Numbered from the stretch's first letter, positions 6,378-14,772 are shown. The stretch is 15,682 nt of DNA from GSA-30 sp036568765 (GCF_036568765.1 NZ_DATCRY010000241.1:1-15682); one strand, 5' to 3'. Numbers and translations are program-made. Notes: generated by a model from the sequence alone, not told the origin.

Positions 6378-6856
6378 TCGGGCCGGGGCTCCGTTAAGTC
6401 GATATCGCGTTTGCCGCCGCTTTTGGCGAGCAAGCGCACCTCGCGTATGACCATGGCATGCGACATGGCCTTGCACATGTCGTAGATGGTCAATGCGGCG
6501 ACACTGGCACCGGTCAGGGCTTCCATCTCCACGCCGGTCGTACCGCGGCAGGCGACTTCGCACTCGATCACCGCATCGTCGCCTTCGATATGGATATCGA
6601 CCCGGCAGCGTTCAATGGCCAGCGGATGGCACAGTGGAATCAGTTGCGGTGTCGCTTTGGCGCCCATCACGCCGGCGATCTGGGCCACGGTGATCACTGC
6701 GCCCTTGGGGGTGACGTAGCCGGCTTCGCGCAGCGCCGAGGCGACTTCCGCCGGGAAGCCCAGCCGGGCTTGCGCGCGTGCGACGCGATGAGTTGCGGCC
6801 TTGCCGCTCACGTCGACCATCCGCGGTTGTTGATTTTCGTCGACATGCGAAAGCAT
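6374..6856 (-). CDS. moaC: MoaC, cyclic pyranopterin monophosphate synthase
   Basis: Converts the MoaA product (3',8-cyclo-7,8-dihydro-GTP) to cyclic pyranopterin monophosphate, the first isolable Moco intermediate. The 160-residue protein matches the family length and has PKGAVITVAQIAGVMGAKAT (Lys51), LIPLCHPL (His77), GVEMEALTGASVAALTIYDM and CKAMSH, covering the conserved Glu110, Glu112, Asp126 and Lys129. MoaA, its pathway partner, is not in the window. Start ATG 6856 has AAGGAG six bases upstream; an in-frame ATG at 6871 lies against that ribosome-binding site and is a poorer choice. It follows moeA after 28 bases. Confidence 0.95.
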   Translation of the reverse strand: MLSHVDENQQPRMVDVSGKAATHRVARAQARLGFPAEVASALREAGYVTPKGAVITVAQIAGVMGAKATPQLIPLCHPLAIERCRVDIHIEGDDAVIECEVACRGTTGVEMEALTGASVAALTIYDMCKAMSHAMVIREVRLLAKSGGKRDIDLTEPRPE

Positions 6857-6862
6857 GGTCGT

Positions 6863-6868
6863 CTCCTT
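6863..6868 (-). promoter_or_regulatory. Ribosome-binding site deciding the moaC start
   Basis: AAGGAG on the minus strand lies six bases before ATG 6856. It is the strongest Shine-Dalgarno in the operon and favours MLSHVDEN as the true N-terminus. It also suggests that moaC is initiated independently rather than by overlap. Confidence 0.75.
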
Positions 6869-6884
6869 CATAGATGTCGTGCCG

Positions 6885-8087
6885 TCACGACCAGGGCCGG
6901 AATGGCGCTACGTGGCCGGGTGGGAACGATGCTGCGCTGGGTGGCAGTTCGATCATGCCGTCGGTGCGCACCAGCGAGGCGAAATCGCCCGAGGTTGCCG
7001 AGGGCACCGGATGGGCAAAGACAAGGCCGTCGTCACCGTAGGCAAGAGCGACCGGAATGAAGCAGGTGAGGCTGGCACTGGTCGTGAGTGGCGAGGCCAG
7101 GGCGATCGGTCGCGGTCGCGCCGGCGTGATGCCGCTGGCGGCGCGCAAGGCGGGGATGACATAGCGCAGCGTGCAGACCAGCGCGGAAACCGGGTTGCCG
7201 GGCAGGGCGAATACGGGCTTGCCACCCGGAGCGATGCCGAACCACATCGGCTTGCCGGGGCGTTGCGCGATGCGATGAAAAACACGCTCGACCCCGAGGG
7301 CCGTCAGCGCCCCGGGAATGAGGTCGCGCTGGCCCATCGAGACGCCACCGCAGAGGATCAGTACGTCATCGCGCTCCAACCGCTCGGCCAACAGCGTCGT
7401 AACCCGTACCTGTTCATCGGCGACGTGATGGAGCGAGATCGATGGAAACTGCGCATCGCGTAGAGCGGCGCCGATGCCATAGTCGTTGGAGCGGCGGATC
7501 TGCCAGGGTTCGGGTATCGCGGCGACGTCGACGAGCTCATCGCCGGTGGCGACCACGCCAATGGAAGGAATGCGTGCAACATCGACGTGCGTCAGGCCAT
7601 TGGTCGCCAGCACGGCGATTTCCGGTGCCCGCAATATGCAACCCGGCTCGAGCAGCGTATCGCCGGCCCGGCAATCCGAGCCCCGACGATGCACGAACTG
7701 GCCGACAGCGGATACCGCCTGTGCGTCGAAGCGAATAGTGCCGTCCTGCTTGCGCAGGCTCTCCACAGGAACGACCGTGTCGGCACCCGCGGGCAGCATC
7801 GCGCCCGTCATGACCTCCAGGCAGTCATTCGTCGAGGCCAGCGCCATGGCAGGCTGGCCGGCCAACTGCGTACCGGCCAGGCGATAGGCATGCTCAGTCC
7901 CGCTGTAGCGCAGCGCCACGCCGTCCATCATGACGCGGTCGAAAGGTGGCTGGTCGCGATCCGCTTGAACGGTCTGGCGCAAGACGCGCCCCTGGGCCTC
8001 GGCAAGCGCGACACGCTCGACAGAAAAGCGTGGCATGTGCTTGCCGATCAAGGCCTCGGCGGTGCCCACGCTGATCGGTTCCTCCAC
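6885..8087 (-). CDS. moeA: MoeA, molybdopterin molybdenumtransferase
   Basis: Inserts molybdate into adenylated molybdopterin. The protein (400 residues from GTG 8087) has the order of MoeA motifs: PPFDRVMMDGVALR (47-60), a GADTVVPVE region, GDELVD, SNDYGIGAAL, then the MoCF-type core ILCGGVSMGQRD and GKPMWFGI, then PVFALPGNPVSALV, and a C-terminal beta domain. The start is uncertain. GTG 8087 has AGGAG five bases upstream and gives MEEPISVG, close to the usual MoeA N-terminus. ATG 8135 would add 16 residues but has no ribosome-binding site, and ATG 8177/8183 extend further still. It is the first gene of the minus-strand operon, divergent from the IorA-like gene. Confidence 0.94.
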   Translation of the reverse strand: MEEPISVGTAEALIGKHMPRFSVERVALAEAQGRVLRQTVQADRDQPPFDRVMMDGVALRYSGTEHAYRLAGTQLAGQPAMALASTNDCLEVMTGAMLPAGADTVVPVESLRKQDGTIRFDAQAVSAVGQFVHRRGSDCRAGDTLLEPGCILRAPEIAVLATNGLTHVDVARIPSIGVVATGDELVDVAAIPEPWQIRRSNDYGIGAALRDAQFPSISLHHVADEQVRVTTLLAERLERDDVLILCGGVSMGQRDLIPGALTALGVERVFHRIAQRPGKPMWFGIAPGGKPVFALPGNPVSALVCTLRYVIPALRAASGITPARPRPIALASPLTTSASLTCFIPVALAYGDDGLVFAHPVPSATSGDFASLVRTDGMIELPPSAASFPPGHVAPFRPWS

Positions 8088-8092
8088 ATCGA

Positions 8093-8097
8093 CTCCT
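8093..8097 (-). promoter_or_regulatory. Ribosome-binding site favouring the GTG start of moeA
   Basis: AGGAG on the minus strand, five bases before GTG 8087. The competing ATG at 8135 has no comparable site. The ATG at 8089 on the same strand is out of frame with moeA. Confidence 0.55.
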
Positions 8098-8193
8098 GAT
8101 GTACTGCAGACAGGCTGTGAGTTTAGCGCGGCCATGGTGGAGCGGCGCGTAAGATCGGCGCAAGCGCCGGCTGTCATACACACGGTTTTTACA

Positions 8194-8212
8194 ACTGCCG
8201 GGACCCGGCTGT
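8194..8212. promoter_or_regulatory. GC-rich dyad in the moeA / iorA-like divergent region
   Basis: GCCGGG-A-CCCGGC (8197-8209) is a perfect 6-1-6 inverted repeat, and outer AC/GT pairs extend it to 8194-8212 with one mismatch per side. It lies between the divergent moeA and iorA-like genes and could be an operator. No known regulator is matched, and GC-rich DNA yields such repeats by chance. Confidence 0.3.
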
Positions 8213-8226
8213 CGCAGTATGGGGCG

Positions 8227-8286
8227 GCCAGACTGGCAAAAACGAAGACATGAATTTAAGTTTAGTTTCTGCCGACCGGCTCCGGT
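8227..8286. promoter_or_regulatory. Two further short dyads upstream of the iorA-like operon
   Basis: GCCAG-A-CTGGC (8227-8237) and ACCGG-CT-CCGGT (8275-8286) are perfect inverted repeats, separated by an AT-rich stretch (8238-8270). The second lies directly before CTTTAATTAG (8288-8297), whose TTTAAT could be a -10 box; no convincing -35 was found. These are candidate operators or promoter parts for the plus-strand operon, not matched to any regulator. Confidence 0.3.
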
Positions 8287-8369
8287 GCTTTAATTAGGCG
8301 ATGCGCGGAGTGCCCGACGGCACGATGCTCTTCATGGATCGAGTCCGAATTGAAATGGGGAATGCACTT

Positions 8370-8873
8370 ATGCTGACTTTGTCCATCAATGGTCAATCGC
8401 ACGAAGTCGATGTGCCGGCCGACATGCCCTTGTTGTGGGTTTTACGTGATGTAGTTGGCCTTACCGGCACCAAGTTCGGGTGTGGTATGGCCCAGTGCGG
8501 CGCCTGCACGGTTCATCTGGACGGTCAGCCGGTACGTTCTTGCGTGCTGCCGGTCAGCGCTGTCGGCAGCAAGGCTGTCACGACGATCGAAGCGGTCGGC
8601 AATACGCCCAACGGGGCTAAGATTCAGCAGGCCTGGTTGGATGTCGATGTCGTGCAATGCGGCTACTGCCAGTCCGGCCAGATCATGTCGGCGACTGCGT
8701 TGCTCAACCGCACCGCGAATCCGAGCGATGCGGACATCGATGCCGCGATGGCCGGCAATATCTGCCGCTGTGGCACGTATGTGCGCATCCGCGCAGCTAT
8801 CAAGCAGGCGGCGACGGGCAAGGCCGATATTCTGCAAACCATCGTTACCGCGCCGATGGAGGCTACGCCATGA
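8370..8873 (+). CDS. IorA-like 2Fe-2S iron-sulfur subunit of molybdenum hydroxylase
   Basis: Small electron-transfer subunit of a xanthine oxidase family dehydrogenase, of the isoquinoline 1-oxidoreductase alpha / aldehyde dehydrogenase small-subunit type. The 167 residues carry both family clusters: a plant-ferredoxin 2Fe-2S set Cys38, Cys43, Cys46, Cys58, and the second 2Fe-2S set Cys97, Cys100, Cys132, Cys134 (QCGYCQSGQ and ICRCGTY). It has about 15 residues more than typical IorA at the C-terminus. ATG 8370 is chosen because MLTLSING is the usual N-terminus and GGGGA lies eight bases upstream; ATG 8355, 8334, 8325 and 8301 are in frame. It has no signal peptide and probably travels with the Tat-exported large subunit. 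Its stop overlaps the next start as ATGA. Confidence 0.93.
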   Translation: MLTLSINGQSHEVDVPADMPLLWVLRDVVGLTGTKFGCGMAQCGACTVHLDGQPVRSCVLPVSAVGSKAVTTIEAVGNTPNGAKIQQAWLDVDVVQCGYCQSGQIMSATALLNRTANPSDADIDAAMAGNICRCGTYVRIRAAIKQAATGKADILQTIVTAPMEATP

Positions 8874-11143
8874 GCCACGAATCGCAGCAAAGCCTGACTA
8901 ACGACGAGGTCGATCTGAGTCGGCGCCGCGCCCTGCAGCATACGGGGCTGGCGATCGCTTTCCTGTGGCTGGGCGGGTCCGGTATCGCCGCGGCCAGCAT
9001 CAATCCGCGGCGCCAGGCGGGCGACGCGGTTGCCGCGATCGCGGACGGCAATCCGCCGTTCGCGCCGAACGCGTTTATCCGTATCGATACCGACGGCTCG
9101 ATTCGCCTGGTGATGCCGACGGTAGAAATGGGCCAGTCGATCTACACGGGGTCGAGCATGATGATCGCCGAGGAGCTCGGCGTCGGCCTGGATCAGATCA
9201 AGGTCGAGCATTCGCCGCCGAGCGAAGAGCTTTACGGTATTCCGTTGCTCGGTGGCCAGATCACCGGTGGCTCAACCAGTACCCGCGCCACGTGGCCGGT
9301 GCTGCGCGAAGCCGGTGCTGTCGCGCGCACCATGCTGGTGACTGCGGCCGCGGCGCAATGGCATGTCGACCCTTCTACCTGCACGGTCGAGCGTGGCACG
9401 GTGCACCACACGGCTTCGGGCCGTAGCGCGAGTTTCGGCTCGCTGGCCGCGGCGGCCGGCAAGCTTCCTTTGCCCGACAAGGTGCAGTTGAAGGACCCGA
9501 AGGATTTCACCCTGATCGGCAAGCCGCTGCGCCGCGTCGATTCGGCCGACAAGGTTAAAGGTTCGACCCAGTTCGGCCTGGACGTAAGGCTGCCGGGCAT
9601 GAAGATCGCGGCAGTCAAGGCCTGCCCGACGCTGGGAGGCAAGTTCGTCGCCGTTGACGACAAGCCTGCGCGTGCAGTGCCGGGTGTGGTCGACGTGCTG
9701 CACATCGGCGATGCGGTCGCCGTCGTGGGCGACCATTATTGGGCGGCCAAGCGTGGGCTGGAAGCATTGGATATCCAGTGGGATGCCGGCCCCAATGCGA
9801 GCTTGACGACCCAACAGTTGCGTGACGCATTGGCTGACAGTGCGATGCACGGCCAGTCCATTGTCGCCAAGGAAGCCGGCAAGCGGCCGGAGGGCGGCAC
9901 GGTGGTCGAGTCGACCTATCAGCTGCCGATGCTTGCTCACGCCACCATGGAACCGCTCAATGCCACAGTGTTCGTCACGGCAGATAAATGCGAGGTCTGG
10001 ACCGGTACCCAGGTGCCGACGCGGGTGGTCGACGTCGCCAGCAAGATCACTGGTTTGCCGGCCGAGAAAATCGTCGTGCATAACCAGTACCTGGGCGGTG
10101 GCTTCGGCCGGCGCCTGGAAACCGATTCGGTCGAACAGGCGGTAGCACTGGCCAAGCAGGTGTCCTACCCGCTCAAGGTGGTGTGGTCGCGCGAAGAAGA
10201 TATCCGGCATGACCGCGTGCGGCCGATGTATCACGACATTCTTACTGCCGTGCTCGATGGCGACGGCAAGCCGGCCTGGTTCGGCGACCGCACCAGCGGC
10301 GGTACCGTGCTCGGCCGCTGGGCACCGGGCGCGATGGGCAAGGACGGTCTCGATAGCGATGCGGTCGAATGCCTGGTGGAAACGCCATACGACATTCCGC
10401 GCACCAAGATCGAATGGATTCGTCACGATATGCCGCCCGGCCTGATCGTAGGATGGTGGCGCGGCGTCGGGCCTACTCATAATTTGTTCTCGTTCGAAAG
10501 TTTTATCGACGAGTTGGCGCACAAGGCCGGCAAGGACCCGGTCGACTACCGTCGCTCCCTGCTGCAAAAGAACCCGCGCGCCCTGAAGGTGCTCGACACG
10601 GCGGCCGAGAAGATCGGCTGGGGCGGCCAGCCGTTGCCTGCACGCGTCGGTCGCGGTGTGGCGCTGGGAGAGCCCTTCGGTAGCCATGTCTGCGCCATCG
10701 TGGAGACCGAGGTTTCGCCGCAAGGCGAGGTAAGGCTGCGCAAGGCGGTGGTGGCGCTCGATTGCGGTATTGCGATCAACACCAGCTCGATCGAAGCACA
10801 GGTACAGGGCGGCCTGCTGTTCGGCTTAAGTGCGGCGCTCTACAGCGAGATCACGCTGAAGAACGGCGCGATCGAACAGGGCAACTTCAACGACTACCGT
10901 AACCTGCGGATCAACGAAACGCCACCGATCGAAATCCATCGCATCGAGAATGGCGAGGCGCCCGGTGGCTTGGGCGAGGTGGGGACGGCAATCGCTGCTC
11001 CGGCACTGGCCAACGCAATCTTTGCCGCTACCGGCGTACGCCTGTATAAGCTGCCGGTAGATCGCAGCCTGCTCGTACAGGGCGCGGACGCACTCAAACA
11101 TGTCGTCGGCGCTGCGATGCCGGTAACGGAGGGCGTGACATGA
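8870..11143 (+). CDS. IorB-like molybdopterin-binding large subunit, Tat-exported
   Basis: Catalytic subunit of a xanthine oxidase family enzyme that hydroxylates a carbon next to a hetero-atom or oxidises an aldehyde. It has 757 residues. SRRRALQ (17-23), a hydrophobic stretch and small residues near 40-43 form a Tat signal, so the folded enzyme is probably periplasmic. The body matches the IorB type: RIDTDGSIRLVMPTVEMGQS, ITGGSTSTR, then NQYLGGGFGRRLETDSVEQA, GWWRGVGPTHNLFSFESFID and ALDCGIAINTSSIEAQVQGG, ending with GGLGEVGTAIAAPALANAI, whose Glu703 is the expected catalytic base. GGAGG lies seven bases before ATG 8870. No FAD subunit accompanies it; a cytochrome c gene follows with an ATGA overlap, so electrons probably go to cytochrome. 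The substrate (N-heterocycle or aldehyde) cannot be told from sequence. Confidence 0.92.
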   Translation: MSHESQQSLTNDEVDLSRRRALQHTGLAIAFLWLGGSGIAAASINPRRQAGDAVAAIADGNPPFAPNAFIRIDTDGSIRLVMPTVEMGQSIYTGSSMMIAEELGVGLDQIKVEHSPPSEELYGIPLLGGQITGGSTSTRATWPVLREAGAVARTMLVTAAAAQWHVDPSTCTVERGTVHHTASGRSASFGSLAAAAGKLPLPDKVQLKDPKDFTLIGKPLRRVDSADKVKGSTQFGLDVRLPGMKIAAVKACPTLGGKFVAVDDKPARAVPGVVDVLHIGDAVAVVGDHYWAAKRGLEALDIQWDAGPNASLTTQQLRDALADSAMHGQSIVAKEAGKRPEGGTVVESTYQLPMLAHATMEPLNATVFVTADKCEVWTGTQVPTRVVDVASKITGLPAEKIVVHNQYLGGGFGRRLETDSVEQAVALAKQVSYPLKVVWSREEDIRHDRVRPMYHDILTAVLDGDGKPAWFGDRTSGGTVLGRWAPGAMGKDGLDSDAVECLVETPYDIPRTKIEWIRHDMPPGLIVGWWRGVGPTHNLFSFESFIDELAHKAGKDPVDYRRSLLQKNPRALKVLDTAAEKIGWGGQPLPARVGRGVALGEPFGSHVCAIVETEVSPQGEVRLRKAVVALDCGIAINTSSIEAQVQGGLLFGLSAALYSEITLKNGAIEQGNFNDYRNLRINETPPIEIHRIENGEAPGGLGEVGTAIAAPALANAIFAATGVRLYKLPVDRSLLVQGADALKHVVGAAMPVTEGVT

Positions 11144-12438
11144 AGCGTTTCCTGTCGATCGTCATTGTGCTGGTCGCCATCGGTGCGGTCGCGTATTTCT
11201 GGCTCAACCGCACCGACCCGGCGGCGGGCACGGCACCGGCCATCGTCGGTGCGCCGACGGGTTCCGATGTCATTGCACGCGGCGAATACCTTGCCAAGGC
11301 CGCGGATTGCACCGCCTGCCATACCGTGCCGGGTTCGAACAAACCGTTCGCCGGCGGCGTGGCCTTTACGCTGCCATTCGGCACCATTTATTCCAGCAAC
11401 ATCACCGCCGATGAGACGACGGGCATCGGTAGCTGGAGCGATGACGACTTCGTCCGCGCAGTACGCGAAGGCGTGCGCAAAGATGGCGCGCATCTGTATC
11501 CGGCATTTCCCTATACGTCCTATACGCAGCTCAGCCGCGCCGATGTGCTGGCGATCAAGGCCTATCTGTTCAGCCTGCCGAAGATTCAACAGGAGAACCG
11601 CGCCAATGTGCTGGATTTTCCATTCAACCAGCGCTGGGCTATGGGATTCTGGAACGCGGCGTTCTTCAAGAGCAAGCGTTTTGAGCCGGATACGTCCAAA
11701 TCGGCACAATGGAACAGCGGTGCCTATCTGGCCAATGCGCTCGGCCACTGCGATGAGTGCCACACGCCGCGCAACTTTGCTTTTGGCCTGAAGCGCGGTA
11801 GTGCGCTGTCGGGCGAATCGCTGCAGGGCTGGCGTGCCTATGACATCACCTCCGACCCGCAGCACGGCATTGGGAGCTGGAGCGACGAAGACCTGACCAG
11901 CTACCTGCGTACAGGGCATGCCGAAGGGCGCGGTTCAGCCTCGGGGCCGATGGCCGAGGCGGTAGAAAATAGCCTGCAATATCTGAAGCCGGACGATATC
12001 GCTGCACTTGTCACGTACTTGCGTGGCGTTCCATCCCATAGCGGCAAGGATCCGATCACGATCGATGCCAAGGCGGCGCCGGCACTGGCGTCCAACGACG
12101 CGGCACCTGGCGGCGATTCGGCCGATGGCAATCAATTGGGTTTGCGGCTGTTCGAAGGTGCCTGCGCGAGCTGCCATCAATGGAACGGCAAGGGGCAACA
12201 GACAGCTTATGCGACCTTGTTGGGTACGCGTGGTGTCAACGATCCGTCCGGTGGCAATATCACGCAAGTCATCCTGCATGGTTCGAAATGGCGCGTCGCG
12301 GACCAGGATGTCTATATGCCGGCGTTCGGCAAGGCGTATTCGGATACCGAGGTTGCTGCGCTCGCCAATTATGTCATCGCCCATTTTGGCGCGAAGCAGG
12401 GAATCGTGACGCCACAGGACGTCGCGCAGCGCAGGTAG
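11140..12438 (+). CDS. Three-heme cytochrome c, electron acceptor of the IorAB-like enzyme
   Basis: Predicted periplasmic, membrane-anchored cytochrome c that takes electrons from the neighbouring dehydrogenase. The 432 residues start with MKR and a hydrophobic segment (4-21) that may be an uncleaved anchor. Three heme sites divide the protein: CTACH (57-61), CDECH (204-208) and CASCH (342-346). Met271 (SGPMAEAV) and Met393 (YMPAFG) are the likely sixth ligands for hemes two and three. At the matching place in domain one the sequence is LYPAFPYTSY, with Phe123 where some relatives have Met. Length and three-domain order resemble the cytochrome subunits of acetic-acid-bacterial alcohol and aldehyde dehydrogenases (AdhB/AldF type). 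ATG 11140 overlaps the upstream stop as ATGA. The gene is followed by a hairpin and the convergent paoC. Confidence 0.92.
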   Translation: MKRFLSIVIVLVAIGAVAYFWLNRTDPAAGTAPAIVGAPTGSDVIARGEYLAKAADCTACHTVPGSNKPFAGGVAFTLPFGTIYSSNITADETTGIGSWSDDDFVRAVREGVRKDGAHLYPAFPYTSYTQLSRADVLAIKAYLFSLPKIQQENRANVLDFPFNQRWAMGFWNAAFFKSKRFEPDTSKSAQWNSGAYLANALGHCDECHTPRNFAFGLKRGSALSGESLQGWRAYDITSDPQHGIGSWSDEDLTSYLRTGHAEGRGSASGPMAEAVENSLQYLKPDDIAALVTYLRGVPSHSGKDPITIDAKAAPALASNDAAPGGDSADGNQLGLRLFEGACASCHQWNGKGQQTAYATLLGTRGVNDPSGGNITQVILHGSKWRVADQDVYMPAFGKAYSDTEVAALANYVIAHFGAKQGIVTPQDVAQRR

Positions 12439-12453
12439 ATCGCGTTTCCAGGG

Positions 12454-12504
12454 CATGCTGGGCCGCTCCGCTACCTTCAAAGCACGCGGATCGTGCCCAG
12501 CGTG
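12454..12504. terminator. Hairpin between convergent cytochrome c and paoC genes
   Basis: Bases 12454-12463 pair with 12495-12504 over ten pairs (one G-U on the plus-strand transcript), and an inner stem TCCGC/GCGGA (12467-12471 with 12486-12490) closes a 14-base loop. The structure starts 16 bases after the cytochrome stop and ends 24 bases beyond the paoC stop. No T-run follows on either strand, so it is not a classical intrinsic terminator. It may protect RNA 3' ends or work with Rho. Confidence 0.4.
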
Positions 12505-12527
12505 GGCTGCATGACGAGCGTGTTCGC

Positions 12528-14753
12528 TCAGGTGACCTTGGACGCCAAGAGATCTTCGATGTGTACAGGCAGATCGCGTACCCGAATGCCGGTAGCGTGG
12601 TGCACGGCATTTGTAATGGCTGCAGCGATACCGGCCAGGCCGATTTCGCCTATGCCGCGTACCCCCATGGCATTGAGCTTGGTATCCGGGTAGTCGAGGA
12701 AGATGACTTCCATGGCGGGCGTGTCGGCATGCGAGGCCATGATGTAGTCGGCAAGATTGCTATTGATCGCCATGCCGTTACGTGAATCGTAGTGAGTCTG
12801 CTCGAACATGGCCATGCCCACGCCCATGACGACAGCGCCTTCGATCTGATTGCGGCCCGTTAGCGGATTGACGATGCGTCCCGCATCGATGACGGTAACC
12901 ACGCGCCTCACGCGCAGTCGCGCTATTTGCGGCTGCCAGCCTATCTCGACGAAATGCGCGCCGAATGAATGAGTGGAGTAGGGTTTGTTCTTCTTGCCGA
13001 AGGTCCCTTCGGCTTTGCCGTGACCTTCGACGTGCGCGAGCCGGGCCCTGGCAAGGATATCCTCGAAGCGCTTGCCGTCTCGCGGGGGCTGTTCCTTACG
13101 GTGCACACGCCCGTCGGAGAACGCCAGTTGACCGGTATCGAGATGAGCAAAATCGCCGTCCCCCTGAATGGCGATATGCATCAGTTGATTGCCGATGTCC
13201 TGCATCGCCTCGACCAGCGCGGGAACCATCGAGCCGGTAGCCATGGAGCCGCCGGACCATGGGCCGGGTGGCAAGCTGCTGTCGCCGATGACGACCTTGA
13301 CCTTGTCCACGTCGACGCCTGCCAGTTCGGCGGCCATCTGCGCGATGACGGTATATGTGCCGGTGCCGATGTCCTGAGTGCCGCTGGCCACGCGCACGCT
13401 CCCGTCCGCATTCAGCGTTACGAGGGCTTCGGCGGGAAAGCGCTCGGCGATCCAGGTACAGCCGGCCACACCCCAGCCCAGCACGGTATCGCCATCTCGC
13501 ATCGATCCGACAGCAGGGTTGCGGCGTGCCCAGCCGAATGTTTCGGCGCCGCGCGTCAGGCACTCCTTCAGGTGGCGCGACGAAAACGGGACATTTTCCA
13601 TCTCGTCGATCGCCGGTTCGTTTTGCAAGCGAAACTGGACGGGGTCCATCGATAGTGCCAGCGCCAACTCATCTACAGCCGACTCCAACGCAAATAATCC
13701 GGGTACCGCGCCGGGACCGCGCATGGACGTGGCCGGACCGACATCGCGCTCGCTATAAGAGGAGGTCACGCGCAGATTGGGCGTACTGTAAAGAAAGCCG
13801 GATGCTTCGCCGCAGTTTTCCTTGTATGTCGCATCGCGGGCGCGGTGGTAGAGATAGTCGTGCTGCAATGAAATCAGTTTGCCATCGGCAGTGGCTGCCA
13901 GGCGCAGCCGTTGTTGCGTGTGTGGCCGGTGTCCGACGTTGTGGAACATCATCTTGCGAGAAACGACCAGCTTGACCGGCCTGTCCAGGTCGCGTGCCGC
14001 GGCCGCGGCGAGCACCGCCTGTGTCCATGGCCAGAGTTTGCCGCCGAAACCCGAACCCAGATACTCGGTGATCACGCGCACGTGGTCCGATGGTACGCCC
14101 AGCATCTGTGCCATCGCATCACGATAGTTCATGACCGCCTGCGTAGTTTCGTAGAGCGTAAAGCGTGCGCCGTCCCATAACGCCACACTGGCGTGCAGCT
14201 CAATGGGATTGTGCGTCTCTGCAGGTGTGCTGTAGGTTGCGTCGACCTTTGTCGCTGCGCTGGCAAAGGCGCCGTCGGGGTCGCCGCGTTCGGTTTCGGT
14301 CTTGTAAGGCGCGCCGGGCGTCAGTTGTGTGCTCACCGAGGGCGGGCGCACGTCGGCGTAATCGACGCCGATCGCCTGGGCCGCGGCGGTAGCCTGTTCA
14401 AACGTATCGGCAACCACGAGGGCGACGTACTGGCCGTAATAGCGAATTGTATCGTCGTTCAACGGTGGACGGCGCTCGTCGATACGCGCCTTGCTCGACG
14501 GCGGAACCCGATACAGCTTGCCGATGTTCTCGTGTGTATAGATCTTACGCACGCCTGGCATGGCCGCGGCCTTGAGCGTGTCGATCGCGGCGATCCGGCC
14601 GGCCGCCACGGTGGCGCACACCGGCACGGCATGCAGCATGCGGGGAAACTGAAAGTCCGCACTATAGCGCGCGGTGCCGCTCACTTTGAGCGGACCGTCG
14701 ATACGCGTGTGCTCCCGGCCGACCGGAAGTGCGCTTGCTGTCGTTGCGTTCAT
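12528..14753 (-). CDS. paoC: PaoC-type molybdopterin-binding subunit, aldehyde oxidoreductase (xanthine dehydrogenase family)
   Basis: Catalytic large subunit that binds the MCD cofactor, as in E. coli periplasmic aldehyde oxidoreductase PaoABC. Its 741 residues are close to the 732 of E. coli PaoC. It starts with REHTRIDGPLKVSGTARYSAD, has EYLGSGFGGKLWPWTQA, then SMRGPGAVPGLFALESAVDELA, and GTQDIGTGTYTVIAQMAAELA. It ends with VIDAGRIVNPLTGRNQIEGA and NAMGVRGIGEIGLAGIAAAI, in which Glu703 is the expected catalytic base. It has no signal peptide, as in PaoC, where the small subunit PaoA carries the Tat signal. GAGGAA lies seven bases before ATG 14753, in the 19-base gap after paoB. Likely substrates are aromatic or other aldehydes, by family; not shown by sequence. 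It is clearly a different branch from the IorB-like subunit nearby. Confidence 0.92.
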   Translation of the reverse strand: MNATTASALPVGREHTRIDGPLKVSGTARYSADFQFPRMLHAVPVCATVAAGRIAAIDTLKAAAMPGVRKIYTHENIGKLYRVPPSSKARIDERRPPLNDDTIRYYGQYVALVVADTFEQATAAAQAIGVDYADVRPPSVSTQLTPGAPYKTETERGDPDGAFASAATKVDATYSTPAETHNPIELHASVALWDGARFTLYETTQAVMNYRDAMAQMLGVPSDHVRVITEYLGSGFGGKLWPWTQAVLAAAAARDLDRPVKLVVSRKMMFHNVGHRPHTQQRLRLAATADGKLISLQHDYLYHRARDATYKENCGEASGFLYSTPNLRVTSSYSERDVGPATSMRGPGAVPGLFALESAVDELALALSMDPVQFRLQNEPAIDEMENVPFSSRHLKECLTRGAETFGWARRNPAVGSMRDGDTVLGWGVAGCTWIAERFPAEALVTLNADGSVRVASGTQDIGTGTYTVIAQMAAELAGVDVDKVKVVIGDSSLPPGPWSGGSMATGSMVPALVEAMQDIGNQLMHIAIQGDGDFAHLDTGQLAFSDGRVHRKEQPPRDGKRFEDILARARLAHVEGHGKAEGTFGKKNKPYSTHSFGAHFVEIGWQPQIARLRVRRVVTVIDAGRIVNPLTGRNQIEGAVVMGVGMAMFEQTHYDSRNGMAINSNLADYIMASHADTPAMEVIFLDYPDTKLNAMGVRGIGEIGLAGIAAAITNAVHHATGIRVRDLPVHIEDLLASKVT

Positions 14754-14772
14754 CGGAGGCTTCCTCTGGAGC

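Noticed and set aside
8227..8245. GCCAGACTGGC followed by AAAAA as a terminator
   Set aside because: The stem would be only four pairs with a three-base loop, and it lies in a divergent promoter gap where no transcript should end.
9272..10723. 483-codon open frame on the minus strand inside the IorB-like gene
   Set aside because: No recognisable motif, His/Arg-rich, wholly antisense to a gene with full family motifs. Likely a codon-bias shadow.
10894..11919. 341-codon open frame antisense to the IorB-like/cytochrome junction
   Set aside because: It spans two well-supported genes on the other strand and shows no domain.
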